This document shows positions 44,494 to 56,076 of a stretch of DNA of 64,000 nucleotides, piece after piece. The DNA is from Scilla litardierei (lineage: Eukaryota; Streptophyta; Magnoliopsida; Asparagales; Asparagaceae). A program made the translations under genes and the position numbers. Location: contig CM061142.1 in assembly GCA_030789695.1 (NCBI GenBank), positions 357,529,486 through 357,593,485 of the forward strand. Reading direction: 5' to 3'. Position 1 is the first letter of the stretch, and every line of letters starts with the position of its first letter. Below the pieces are notes generated by a model that worked only from the letters and a program-made list of their open reading frames with translations, was not told the DNA's origin and did not search any database.

Positions 44494-47418
44494 TGTCACG
44501 CCCCGCTTCCCAAAAACGTGGAGGCGAAGCGTGAGAAGGTCCGCTCAGACTTGAAGCTACAAAGCTGCAAGTCCGATAAGCGTCAATCAAATTTAAACTG
44601 CAGGTCCTTGCAACGCGAAACGAAATAAAGATAATAATAACGAAAGAGACAAAAGAAACATCTCAGAATATTCATAATAATAAATTCCAACATCGCAGAA
44701 AAGCCACCAGGCTAAAAGAAAGAGAGTCTAAAAGAGGCCGAGCATGGCCAACAAAAGTACAAAGTACAACAACAAAGTAATGGTGCAAGCACCGACATCT
44801 AACAGCAAACTAAAGCAAAGCAACGCCAACAGGCTCTAAAACTGGTCTCCGGTGTCCACGAACTCCTCGACGAACGTAGGCTCAGTGTCAGCAAAACACC
44901 ACATACTCAGCAACGGTCTCTGGCTCAGGGTCTAACATGTGACACCCAAAGAGAAAGGGGCACATGTCAGCAAGTCTGGAAGACTTGTGCAAGTGAAACT
45001 GAATGTACAAGTAAGAGCAACCTAGCAGTTCTAGCATGATGCAATGACATGGCAGTTAAAGTATGAGTGCAGCAGGTAAAGAAAACAGCAAGTAAACTAG
45101 CATGGCATGGCAAGTGTGGCAAGACTAATAACATTTACAAGGATTTCTCTAGTCATGTTTTCATGTCATGTGCAAAGTTTACGCCTTACAGCTGAAAATG
45201 ACTTTCTTTCACACTGATTGGTCGCTTAACTCCGCCCCACCCAGAGTTTACGCCCTACAACTGCAGTTGCTGATCAGGCAGACTCCCAGCTGATTGGCCG
45301 CTTAACTCTTACCCCATCCCACGTGTTTCGAGCCAGGGCCTTACCCCCGAACGGTAATGCTCGCTTCTGGATCACGAGCCAGGAAGTGTTTTTCATGTTT
45401 GGCATAGGGGTGCACCTAGCCCTGGACAAGCAAGTACAAGTATGTAGTGTGTGCTACGAATGCAATATTCAATGCATGGATGACATGTAAGATGCAATGC
45501 ATGGCAGTTAAAAGTGCGTACAGGTAAGGAAAGTAAACGTGACAGTTTAGTATGCATGAACAACAAGTTTAAAGGGTTGGATCTAGCTTCGTTGTCAAGC
45601 TAGATCAATTAGGTGACGGATCTAGTTTCGTTGTCAAACTAGATCAAGTAGGCGTCTAGCCAGCTATCATTTCACTGACTAGTCTCTTTTACGCTAGGAA
45701 CAAGGAAGTGGCCTAAAAACATGGCCCTACACAAGAGTTGGCAAGTTTCACTTGCCTGCAACTATCACGTCAAGAAAACACCGTCCAACGAGTCCAAAGT
45801 CACGATTCCTACGTGCACAAGTCCACCGGCCTACATCCGTTTTATTAATCTTGATTAGTGATTGCTAAAACATTTAAAATACTTTAAAATACTGATTTTT
45901 AGTCTTGGTTAACGTGCAATTGGGTTGGGGGTCCTAGGGGTGCAAAACGTTACCTCAACACGACGCGAAAGCTACACCGGCGTCGGGTAGCGACGCCGGG
46001 GGTTGGAATAAAAGATCGCGCTCCAAGTCCAGATTCCAATTAGATTCCTCGCTGGAAATTTCAGAGTAATCGACCGGGCGACGATTCCAGATTCCAAGGC
46101 TCGCACGTGCGACGACGGGCTACGACGTACGACGACGTCGTACGCGACGAATCCTCAAAGAGCAAGCACCTAGGTGGGGCCCACAGTAGTCCTAGGGACC
46201 TTTGGGGGACCCACAATAACTCTGGAGAACTTGGGGGGCCCACGGTGGCAAGCGATGCGACGGGTGCGGGGTTGCGACGTATGGCCATCGGTCGTACAGC
46301 CTCGGTGCGGGGAGCTCCATCGGTCGCTACGGGGGAACGGCTTGGTGCAGCGCAGCGGGTCGGTGCGGGCCTTGGTGCGGAGGGGTTTGTCGGTCGGGCG
46401 CTTGGGGCGGCTCGGTCACAGCGCTTGGATGCGGGGAGCGGGGTGCTGCAACGTTGCAACGGTTGCAACGTTGCGGAGCTGCGGTCGGTGCGGAGAAGCG
46501 CCTCGGTCAGACATGGCGCTGAGCGGGGGACGGAGCGGGGTTGGGTGCGAGCGGCTGTGCGGAACGGGAGCGGGCGAAGCTCTCGGTCTGACCGAGAGCT
46601 TCTCTCGGCCGGTGCGGTCGAACGGAGCGGGCGGCTGCAACGGGTGCGGGCGGAACTTGGATGCGAGTGGAGCTGCCGGTCAGAGCGGGGGAACGGAGCC
46701 CGTTCTCTCGGTCTGAGCGGGGGAAGTTCGTCGCAACGTTGCGACAAATCGTCGCAACGTCAATTTTGGGTTTTGGAAGAGGCTAGGGTTAATTTCTTGC
46801 GAAAATAGGTCTTCCTAGGGGTTGTTTATATAGTGTAGAAGGGTTGACTTGGTCTAGGGCTAATCCTAATGAGATTAGGAGTTTAAAAATATTTAAAATT
46901 TAAATCTAAACTTCTCCAACTCACCCAAGCATTTGATTTGGTCCAAATGAGCTGGAAATTGGCTCAAAAATTCTTTAAAACGTTTTAAACTCAAATAAAT
47001 TTTATTTGGCCGAAAATAATTTATAAATTAATTATTAAAAATAATATAAAACTTGTTAAAAATATAAAAGTGGTCAAATAAACTCCAAAAATTATAAAAT
47101 AAATATCGTGGTGATCGTGACGACGAATGTGAGCTAACTAAGAAGACGGATCTCAATTTCGACGTCGGACGACGAAACCAAAAATGGAAACGTCTCCCGT
47201 CAAAAGTGAAAATCGCCACGTCTCATCGAATAAGTTTAAATTGTGGGAAAACGACTCGAGAAACGTCGTTCCAATTTAGTGCCACTATTTAATACTCTCA
47301 GAGACGTTCACAACGGCATATCACACGAAAGTGTTCGCAACGAACAAAGTCTAAAACAAACACGTGCATGGCCAAAAGCACGTGCACGAAAAACATACAA
47401 CGAAAAGTGGTCGTTACA
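44494..47418 (-). repeat. 3' LTR of element E (2,925 bp)
   Basis: Plus-strand ends TGTCACGCCCCG and CGTTACA. Contains two adjacent hairpins at 45580-45606 and 45619-45645, a GC-rich palindromic region (46250-46740, for example CTCTCGGTC-T-GACCGAGAG near 46581) and a minus-strand TATATAAAC box at about 46824-46832. The 228- to 233-codon ORFs on both strands at 46061-46808 have no recognisable family. Confidence 0.9.
45580..45645 (-). other. Twin hairpins in the E LTR
   Basis: Hairpin 1 (45580-45606): arms GATCTAGCTT and AAGCTAGATC, loop CGTTGTC. Hairpin 2 (45619-45645): arms GATCTAGTTT and AAACTAGATC, same loop. The single stem difference is compensated on the other arm. Copies in the other LTR are at 52093-52119 and 52132-52158. 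Located downstream of the TATA box, hence in transcribed LTR. Confidence 0.8.
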
Positions 47419-48419
47419 GCCTCCCCACCTTAAAATAAAGTCCGTCCTCAAACTTTCTAATATATCTAGTCGCTCTAATAACTACCCCAATCAAGTCACA
47501 TTATATTTCAAACCAGGTATAGCTATTACAAATGCTTATATACGCACTAGGTAGTCAAACATTATCACTACTAACACGCATATATATATACATTCACATA
47601 CGCCATATACCTATACCTATTATAGCCAGTCAAATTCATACATGTATTGCAATCATATGTATAAACATACATCCCTTGTATAACTACTACTTACCTAAAC
47701 ACAAAACAATATTTCAGATACTCATATAAGGATAGTGTCACACTTAGAAAATACAATCATTGCTCTACCTATAGATAGCTACCTATGCACAAACATCAAG
47801 GGTATACTACCCTCTAACATTCATCCACTACCAAACATCTCAACACATATAGTCACACCATACCATTATTAAATCAAGTGCACTATATTCACCACTACTA
47901 TAATTTCATAATATAGCTAGTCATTCAATTGTATTCAAATATTTCACCATACATTCACATACTTACGGCCCTATAACTGTATTTACGACACGCCACATAT
48001 GCCATAGTCAACAATACCTATAACTAGGCACATACTTACCCGTGCATGGTGCACACCCATACACGCTAACTTTTCATTCACGTATTCTAATCATATTATT
48101 ATATAACTAGCACACTTACACACCTAGTTTTAGCTAGTACACATACGTTCACACAACCAGCCCTAATAAATAATTATACCACAAGACCAACCCTATAACT
48201 ATATACTGGTATAGCGACCCACAATCATGTGCGTAACACAACCAGGCACAAACACTCCTATCACTATACATACATCAAACATCGCTATATTCAAACTTCA
48301 GACATACATTCAATATACTTAGAGTATACCCACTCAAGCTTGAGTGAGACTCAATACACATATCAGAATATTTTATATACGTAACACGGCATTCATACAT
48401 ATACCAATACCACTCCAAC

Positions 48420-48451
<32 letters not shown>

Positions 48452-50981
48452 CTACCAATACAACCATATGCATACCATAGGTCAATCACACTTAATATTT
48501 AGTCAGATAACACCCACATAGTTCAATCTAATTATATACCATAATAATAACATTACAGACATCAGTACCCACATATTCATAATATACTCCCTAATACATG
48601 CATACGTACTCATCGTATAGTCACTCACATGTAACACATATATATATTCACAACATAGCCTACTACCTATAATTAGTATACTAACACATCTATACGTACA
48701 TAATTAAGATGTGCAATAGTCGTGTATACCTCACGGTATGCACGCATGCAACATCCCGAAAAAGCAAGCAATACCAATCAAGATTATAATTCTACTGCCA
48801 TATGTATATCACCTATATACTCATGTAACAAAACATAGCTACTTACGTCTAAACACAATACATACCCACATACGAGCACATACTCATACGTGCTAACATA
48901 TAGGTCTCACAATAGGCCTACTTACTTAACTATACGTACACTTATTATTATCACACCTAACATACACATAGCTTTACCAATCATTTTATTTCAACCATTA
49001 CAAATATTTCTAATTACATACACAACTTAGATAATTCAACGCTAACTCTTATATACACAGGCATCCCTAGTATAGTATAGCTATCCACACAAAAATCTAT
49101 AACTACTAACACACAACAACTTCATACTATCACGAATAACTCCGAATATATAAATATATATATATACCACACAATAGGCAAGAATCAATATACTATGGGG
49201 GTACACTCATTCAAGCCCACGTACACAACTTAGGTACGTGCACTATGACTACCTCACAAGGTCCAAGGGCCTGCTAACAATTAAGAGTTGACACAGACAT
49301 TGAAGGACCCTAAGGCCTAAGCAATAAAGAGAGATCGAGAGCGTGACGAGGGAAGGATCGATAAGCACAAGTTCAGATAGGACGAATACAAGGAGACGGC
49401 TTGGTTAGGGAAAACATTAACTCAATGGTGATGTTTAGGTTGAGGGAAAAAGATATGTAGCGATGCTTAAATAGGATACAGGAAAGGAAATAGGGTAAAT
49501 AGCATAAGCTAAAATACGTGGATTTTGAAAACTGTTGTTTTTCAAAATTAAAATCCTCGTCTAAAAAGGAGTATTGGAGGTCGATAAAACGAGTTGTTCA
49601 AAATAAGTTTGAGTCGAAAATTGATAATAAGGGAAAATGTTTTTAATGGCTTATCGCAAATCATTAAGAAAGGAAAGTAAATCATTCGCACGGACATTAA
49701 AGACGAAATTTTTTGAAAATATTATACGGCAGTAATTTAATATAATGTTGTCAAAAGTTTTTGAAAGTCAAAGAATGAAATCAAGTAACGGAAGGATTTA
49801 AACTCATGTTAAATGCTTTCAAAACTTTTCGGCTATGGAAAATCAATATTGAAACTTCTTTTAGAGAAATCAGGATTTGTCAAAAATAAAACTGGTTACA
49901 CTAAGCTCTTAGCGTACAAGCACAACGGGCCTGATACGGGTATAAAAATAATTGAAATTCAATTTGGTTTAGAAATTTTCTAAAAGCGTGTATGGTGAGC
50001 GGAAAGAAAATTATAGTAACTTAGCATAAGAATTATCAAGATCGAATAGTAAATCTTTAAAATCAAATCAGGGAGGGTCTAAAGCAGGAAGAGGTTATGA
50101 AAATAGTAATTTTGCAAAAATCTGAAATAGTGAGAACGACGAGCAAAAACCAACTTGCTGAAATCTGAAATTCCATGTGACTTGAAAAGTATATTAAAAG
50201 TAAACACGATGTATTATTCAAATGGCATAAATAAGAGGGAAATTATAAATCGAATTGAGCAAAATAAAAGTACGGTTCAGAATAAAATTAATATATGAAG
50301 GAACGACACATTTACACAAGTACGAAAAACATAGGCTGGGAAAATACTATAAACTAGTATTCAGAAATTCCGACAACGTTTTTAAAAATTTGAATCAATG
50401 AAGGAGGATGAAATATAGGTATATTAAAATTTTGGACAAAATTAAACTTAGTGGAAGAGAAGATTTGAAAAATACTTTCAGAAGGTTCAAGATTTGCAAT
50501 GGAGATGTTTGAAAATGGACGACGGTCGTCATGAGGCGATCTCGTGAATCGAGGCAAGGAAATTTGGTCAGGTGATCAGAACATACATACACCTAGGATA
50601 TGAATCAGGAGACTCTACGGGGAAACTCATACGGTCGACCAACTAAAGATTAAGAACTAAGCGCTAAGACTTCTAAAGATTAGACGGTAAGGAAATGCGT
50701 TCGGCTTGGCCCGAAATCGATGAACCCAAGCGAACGACTAAAAGAAATTCTAGAAGCCTAATATGGTCAGGGTTAGGCATTAACCACTAAGGTAACTCCT
50801 ACGACGATCAATTGCTGACAGGGAGTCTAACTAACAATCAGAGGCCTCTAACTAGCAAGCACAGACGTCTAACTAAGCCTTCTTACCACCTAGTGTCGTA
50901 AGAAAACGACTGGATGTTGCAATTTACTTAATGGACATTCCGTTATTATCGTTGTTACGTTAATTCGCAATTGCAAGACGG
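47419..50981 (-). other. Internal non-coding region of element E
   Basis: 3.56 kb of AT-rich DNA. The first bases (GCCTCCCCACCTTAAAATAAAG) are the purine tract on the sense strand and resemble the 3' internal edge of element C. The part 47430-49200 is rich in CATAC/TATAC-like words, with a TA microsatellite at 48420-48452. The part 49300-50900 has ordinary AT-rich sequence. No ORF above about 100 codons and no gag or pol motif is seen. Confidence 0.75.
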
Positions 50982-50998
50982 ACCTGCATGGGCCACCA
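50982..50998 (-). promoter_or_regulatory. Primer-binding site of element E, tRNA-Ile type
   Basis: Plus strand ACCTGCATGGGCCACCA equals the recalled 3' end of plant tRNA-Ile(AAU) over all 17 bases. It lies 8 nt from the LTR edge at 51007. Confidence 0.85.
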
Positions 50999-51006
50999 AC
51001 AAAACC

Positions 51007-53931
51007 TGTCACGCCCCGCTTCCCAAAAACATGGAGGCGAAGCGTGAGAAGGTCCGCTCAGACTTGAAGCTACAAAGCTGCAAGTCCGATAAGCGTCAAT
51101 CAAATTTAAACTGCAGGTCCTTGCAACGCGAAACGAAATAAAGATAATAATAACGAAAGAGACAAAAGAAACATATCAGAATATCCATAATAATAAATTC
51201 CAACATCGCAGAAAAGCCACCAGGCTAAAAGAAAGAGAGTCTAAAAGAGGCCGAGCATGGCCAACAAAAGTACAAAGTACAACAACAAAGTAATGGTGCA
51301 AGCACCGACATCTAACAGCAAACTAAAGCAAAGCAACGCCAACAGGCTCTAAAACTGGTCTCCGGTGTCCACGAACTCCTCGACGAACGTAGGCTCAGTG
51401 TCAGCAAAACACCACGTACTCAGCAATGGTCTCTGGCTCAGGGTCTAACATGTGACACCCAAAGAGAAAGGGGCACATGTCAGCAAGTCTGAAAGACTTG
51501 TGCAAGTGAAACTGAATGTACAAGTAAGAGCAACCTAGCAGTTCTAGCATGATGCAATGACATGGCAGTTAAAGTATGAGTGCAGCAGGTAAAGAAAACA
51601 GCAAGTAAACTAGCATGGCATGGCAAGTGTGGCAAGACTAATAACATTTACAAGGATTTCTCTAGTCATGTTTTCATGTCATGTGCAAAGTTTACGCCTT
51701 ACAGCTGAAAATGACTTTCTTTCACACTGATTGGTCGCTTAACTCCGCCCCACCCAGAGTTTACGCCCTACAACTGCAGTTGCTGATCAGGCAGACTCCC
51801 AGCTGATTGGCCGCTTAACTCTTACCCCATCCCACGTGTATCGAGCCAGGGCCTTACCCCCGAACGGTAATGCTCGCTTCTGGATCACGAGCCAGGAAGT
51901 GTTTTTCATGTTTGGCATAGGGGTGCACCTAGCCCTGGACAAGCAAGTACAAGTATGTAGCGTGTGCTACGAATGCAATATTCAATGCATGGATGACATG
52001 TAAGATGCAATGCATGGCAGTTAAAAGTGCGTACAGGTAAGGAAAGTAAACGTGACAGTTTAGTATGCATGAACAACAAGTTTAAAGGGTTGGATCTAGC
52101 TTCGTTGTCAAGCTAGATCAATTAGGTGACGGATCTAGTTTCGTTGTCAAACTAGATCAAGTAGGCGTCTAGCCAGCTATCATTTCACTGACTAGTCTCT
52201 TTTACGCTAGGAACAAGGAAGTGGCCTAAAAACATGGCCCTACACAAGAGTTGGCAAGTTTCACTTGCCTGCAACTATCACGTCAAGAAAACACCGTCCA
52301 ACGAGTCCAAAGTCACGATTCCTACGTGCACAAGTCCACCGGCCTACATCCGTTTTATTAATCTTGATTAGTGATTGCTAAAACATTTAAAATACTTTAA
52401 AATACTGATTTTTAGTCTTGGTTAACGTGCAATTGGGTTGGGGGTCCTAGGGGTGCAAAACGTTACCTCAACACGACGCGAAAGCTACACCGGCGTCGGG
52501 TAGCGACGCCGGGGGTTAGAATAAAAGATCGCGCTCCAAGTCCAGATTCCAATTAGATTCATCGCTGGAAATTTCAGAGCAATCGACCGGGCGACGATTC
52601 CAGATTCCAAGGCTCGTACGTGCGACGACGGGCTACGACGTGTGACGACGTCGTACGCGACGAATCCTCAAAGAGCAAGCACCTAGGTGGGGCCCACAGT
52701 AGTCCTAGGGACCTTTGGGGGACCCACAATAACTCTGGAGAACTTGGGGGGCCCACGGTGGCAAGCGATGCGACGGGTGCAGGGTTGCGACGTATGGCCA
52801 TTGGTCGTATAGACTCGGTGCGGGGAGCTCCATCGGTCGCTGCGGGGGAACGGCTTGGTGCAGCGCAGCGGGTCGGTGCGGGCCTTGGTGCGGAGGGGTT
52901 TGTCGGTCGGGCGCTTGGGGCGGCTCGGTCACAGCGCTTGGATGCGGGGAGCGGGGTGCTGCAACGTTGCAACGGTTGCAACGTTGCGGAGCTGCGGTCG
53001 ATGCGGAGAAGCGCCTCGGTCAGACATGGCACTGAGCGGGGGACGGAGCGGGGTTGGGTGCGAGCGGCTGTGCGGAACGGGAGCGGGCGAAGCTCTCGGT
53101 CTGACCGAGAGCTTCTCTCGGCCGGTGCGGTCGAACGGAGCGGGCGGCTGCAACGGGTGCGGGCGGAACTTGGATGCGGGTGGAGCTGCCGGTCAGAGCG
53201 GGGGAACGGAGCCCGTTCTCTCGGTCTGAGCGGGGGAAGTTCGTCGCAACGTTGCGACAAATCGTCGCAACGTCAATTTTGGGTTTTGGAAGAGGCTAGG
53301 GTTAATTTCTTGCGAAAATAGGTCTTCCTAGGGGTTGTTTATATAGTGTAGAAGGGTTGACTTGGTCTAGGGCTAATCCTAATGAGATTAGGAGTTTAAA
53401 AATATTTAAAATTTAAATCTAAACTTCTCCAACTCACCCAAGCATTTGATTTGGTCCAAATGAGCTGGAAATTGGCTCAAAAATTCTTTAAAACGTTTTA
53501 AACTAAAATAAATTTTATTTGGCCGAAAATAATTTATAAATTAATTATTAAAAATAATATAAAACTTGTTAAAAATATAAAAGTGGTCAAATAAACTCCA
53601 AAAATTATAAAATAAATATCGTGGTGATCGTGATGACGAATGTGAGCTAACTAAGAAGACGGATCTCAATTTCGACGTCGGACGACGAAACCAAAAATGG
53701 AAACGTCTCCCGTCAAAAGTGAAAATCGCCACGTCTCATCGAATAAGTTTAAATTGTGGGAAAACGACTCGAGAAACGTCGTTCCAATTTAGTGCCACTA
53801 TTTAATACTCTTAGAGACGTTCACAACGGCATATCACACGAAAGTGTTCGCAACGAACAAAGTCTAAAACAAACACGTGCATGGCCAAAAGCACGTGCAC
53901 GAAAAACGTACAACGAAAAGTGGTCGTTACA
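51007..53931 (-). repeat. 5' LTR of element E (2,925 bp)
   Basis: Copy of 44494-47418 shifted by 6,513 bases with no net indels. Hairpins at 52093-52158; minus-strand TATA box TATATAAAC at 53337-53345, which should drive transcription toward lower coordinates. Confidence 0.92.
53337..53345 (-). promoter_or_regulatory. TATA box of the E 5' LTR
   Basis: Minus strand TATATAAAC in otherwise GC/T-rich surroundings, conserved in both E LTRs; the corresponding place in the C LTR has TATTTAAAT. Confidence 0.6.
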
Positions 53932-54760
53932 GGTGGGGTTGGTTCATGTAGTAGAGTCCTTAATTATTGCTTGAACACCTTACGACTACCTCCAAAACCA
54001 CACTAACGGAGGCAAGCAACTTGGCCATATTCCAGGTTGGAATGGCAAGAAGTGTCACGGTAAACCCCCGATGATAGGGTGTATTGAGAACATTACATAC
54101 TCAGACATGGACCTATCACGAGCACAAATAATCAGATACTCAACTTACAACTGTCTTACTTTTAAATTGCAAATCTATGCATACTTTACTTTTCTGCACT
54201 TATTATTCATAACTGTGTACTAACGCTCTTTTGTCCTTTATAGTTGTTTTTTGATTTATTACTTTAAATATCTTGTCGAGCTTATCGCTGACATATATTT
54301 CAATGTTTTATGAAATATATGTTAGGTTTAGAGACAGAGTACCTTGATGACCCTACTTTTGAGGATCCCATCTTAGAGGTGGACACCGCTGATCAGACTT
54401 ACCAGGACACTGAGATCTTCCCTGCGGAAGGTTAGGTCGGACTATTTCTATTTTAGTTTTATTATTTGTATTGTTGTTTTCAGGTGTGTTTGCTTTCAGT
54501 AGATTGTACGGCCATGCTAGGTCTTAATTGTTTGTGTACTTTGCTTTGGACGATGGTATTTGTAATGTAATGAATATTTATGTTGCTTCTAAGATATTCA
54601 CGTGCAGGAACCTGCTTTCGCTAATTACTCTTATTGTGCTTAAGTCAAAGAAGAAAGAAAATAAAAAAAATAAGGACCTCTTCTTTGCTTTAAGCACATG
54701 CGGACCCGCTCGCGTCCTCGCTCCCAAGTATAATGGGAAGCGGTCCGTGACAGGTTTTAG

Positions 54761-54776
54761 TGGTGGCCATGCAGGT
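54761..54776 (+). promoter_or_regulatory. Primer-binding site of element D, tRNA-Ile type
   Basis: TGGTGGCCATGCAGGT matches the complement of tRNA-Ile(AAU) 3' end except for one missing C. It is 8 nt after the 5' LTR end. Confidence 0.8.
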
Positions 54777-54881
54777 CCTGCTTATCTCTATGAAATACTT
54801 CAGAAGCAGTGTGGATATCATTGCTAACCAGATCGTTTGAATAAATTTGTACATAAATGTTTAACTTGTTCCTTTTGCAGC

Positions 54882-56013
54882 ATGGCAGGAAGACCACACA
54901 CTCGCAACGGACATGGAACGAGCGGGAATAATACTCCCGACCTCCATGAACTAATGAGTAACTTGAGAGGAATGTTGGAGACCCAACATCAGCTAATCCA
55001 GCTGGGTCAGCAGCCTGCACCACCTGCACCACCCCCGCCTCGAGCGGAGCCCGGAGCGAAGCAATTTCGGGAGATGATCCCAATGAGCTTTTCTGGGAGA
55101 GAAGGCCCATTAGCAGCAGAAGAATGGGCCCGAACCATAGAAGAGGACCTGATTCTTTCCCATATTGACCAGTCAGGCTGGGTAGAAGTTGCCAAGAAAC
55201 AGCTGACTGGAAATGCTCAGAACTGGTGGGACACTGAAGAAGCTCGTCTTATCAAGCCCATCAACTGGACCATGTTTCGAGAGCGTTTTGACGCTCAATA
55301 TTTTCCTCGATCAGCCAAGAGGGAACTGCAGCAATGTTTCATCAACCTGGAACAAGGCAATCAGACTATTGATGGATACGAGGCAGAAATTTCGATGCTT
55401 AGTCGATTCGCCCCACATCTGGTGGAAGATCCCGAAGACTGTGCTTATCAGTTTCTCCAGGGGCTAGACCTGGACATTCTGTCTACAATGTCTTCGATGA
55501 ATCCAACTACATTTCAGGAAGTGTTGGATGCTGCTAAGAATCATGAACTTATTGGGAAGCGTAAGAAGGCGCTTCAGATTGGAGGGAGTAGGCGTCCACC
55601 AGGAGCCAGCCAGAGGCAACCTCCGACCTACTCAAACTGCACAGTTCAAAAGGCATGCTGCCCCGGCCAACAATCGACCCCAGCTAGTGTGCTTCCACTG
55701 CAAGCGCAGGGGTCATATCATGAAGGACTGTAGAGAGCTACTAAATCAATGTCTGATATGTGGAGCATCTGCACATGCTACCAGAGACTGCCCACGTCGC
55801 ACCAACTAGCCAATGACTGCTGGACCTTCTGGGACTGTTCAGCATGGAGCTTCTGGACCTACTCAGCATGTACTACCTCTGACTCCACAACAGAAGGCTT
55901 TCACATTGGCGAGGCAGAACCAGCCGAGACGTCAGAATTTCACCATGACAGCCGTAGAGGCTGAGTCGGATGGACAAGTGATTTTAGGTATTACTCACAC
56001 CCTTCTTTTATAA
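54882..56013 (+). pseudogene. Element D Gag with two zinc knuckles
   Basis: Start ATG 54882 (MAGRPHTRNGHG) directly follows CCTTTTGCAG, a good 3' splice-site look-alike. Proline-rich segment, then capsid region (MSFSGREGPLAAEEWARTIE, GNAQNWWDTEEARL, YEAEISMLSRFAPHL; 55080-55430). A frameshift near 55600 moves the frame, after which two CCHC knuckles CFHCKRRGHIMKDC and CLICGASAHATRDC follow (55690-55790). TAG at 55807-55809 interrupts. The conserved FTMTAVEAESDGQ segment then leads to the candidate intron donor at 55988; reading on, the frame stops at 56013. Confidence 0.85.
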
Positions 56014-56076
56014 TTCTTATGATATATGCATATGTTACTTGTTTATCTTTTAGCTAAGATATTTCCTATGTACTAG
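55988..56076 (+). other. Candidate 89-bp intron at the Gag/protease junction of element D
   Basis: GATTTTAG|GTATTAC ... TGTACTAG|GTTGTTG, with another possible acceptor TTTTAG at 56053. Position matches the 114-bp interval in element C. With this acceptor the joined frame is off by one base, consistent with decay of D or a slightly different acceptor. Confidence 0.55.

Larger units (their letters stand above)
44494..53931 (-). mobile_element. Element E: large non-coding LTR retrotransposon (LARD type)
   Basis: Flanked by TSD GGTGG (44489-44493 and 53932-53936). Two LTRs of equal length (2,925 bp) surround 3.6 kb of AT-rich internal sequence with no retroelement coding domain. The LTRs differ at roughly 28 positions by eye, mostly transitions, so about 99% identical. 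A purine tract next to the left LTR and a primer site next to the right LTR set the minus orientation. LTR ends, primer site, 8-nt primer spacing and several LTR blocks match element C. E thus looks like a recently mobile, non-autonomous element using proteins from a C/D-like partner. Confidence 0.9.
42713..54752 (+). repeat. 5' LTR of element D, interrupted by element E
   Basis: Starts TGTAACGGG at 42713, runs to 44493, resumes at 53932/53937 and ends CCGTGACA at 54752, about 2.6 kb without E. The first 670 bases match the 3' LTR at 59513. The stretch 43690-44060 is made of AT-rich TTATAAGTTAATATTAAG-like repeats. Short ORFs near 43313-43694 are not conserved features. Confidence 0.85.

Noticed and set aside
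46061..46808. ORFs of 228-233 codons on both strands, repeated at 52574-53321
   Set aside because: They lie in the GC-rich part of the element E LTRs, overlap each other on opposite strands, are arginine/serine/glycine-rich, and show no domain. Stop-poor composition explains them.
54753..54882. An additional intron in the 5' leader of element D (and C) before gag
   Set aside because: A good acceptor-like CCTTTTGCAG precedes the D ATG and TGTCAATAG the C ATG, but no convincing donor follows either 5' LTR, only GTCC-type sites.
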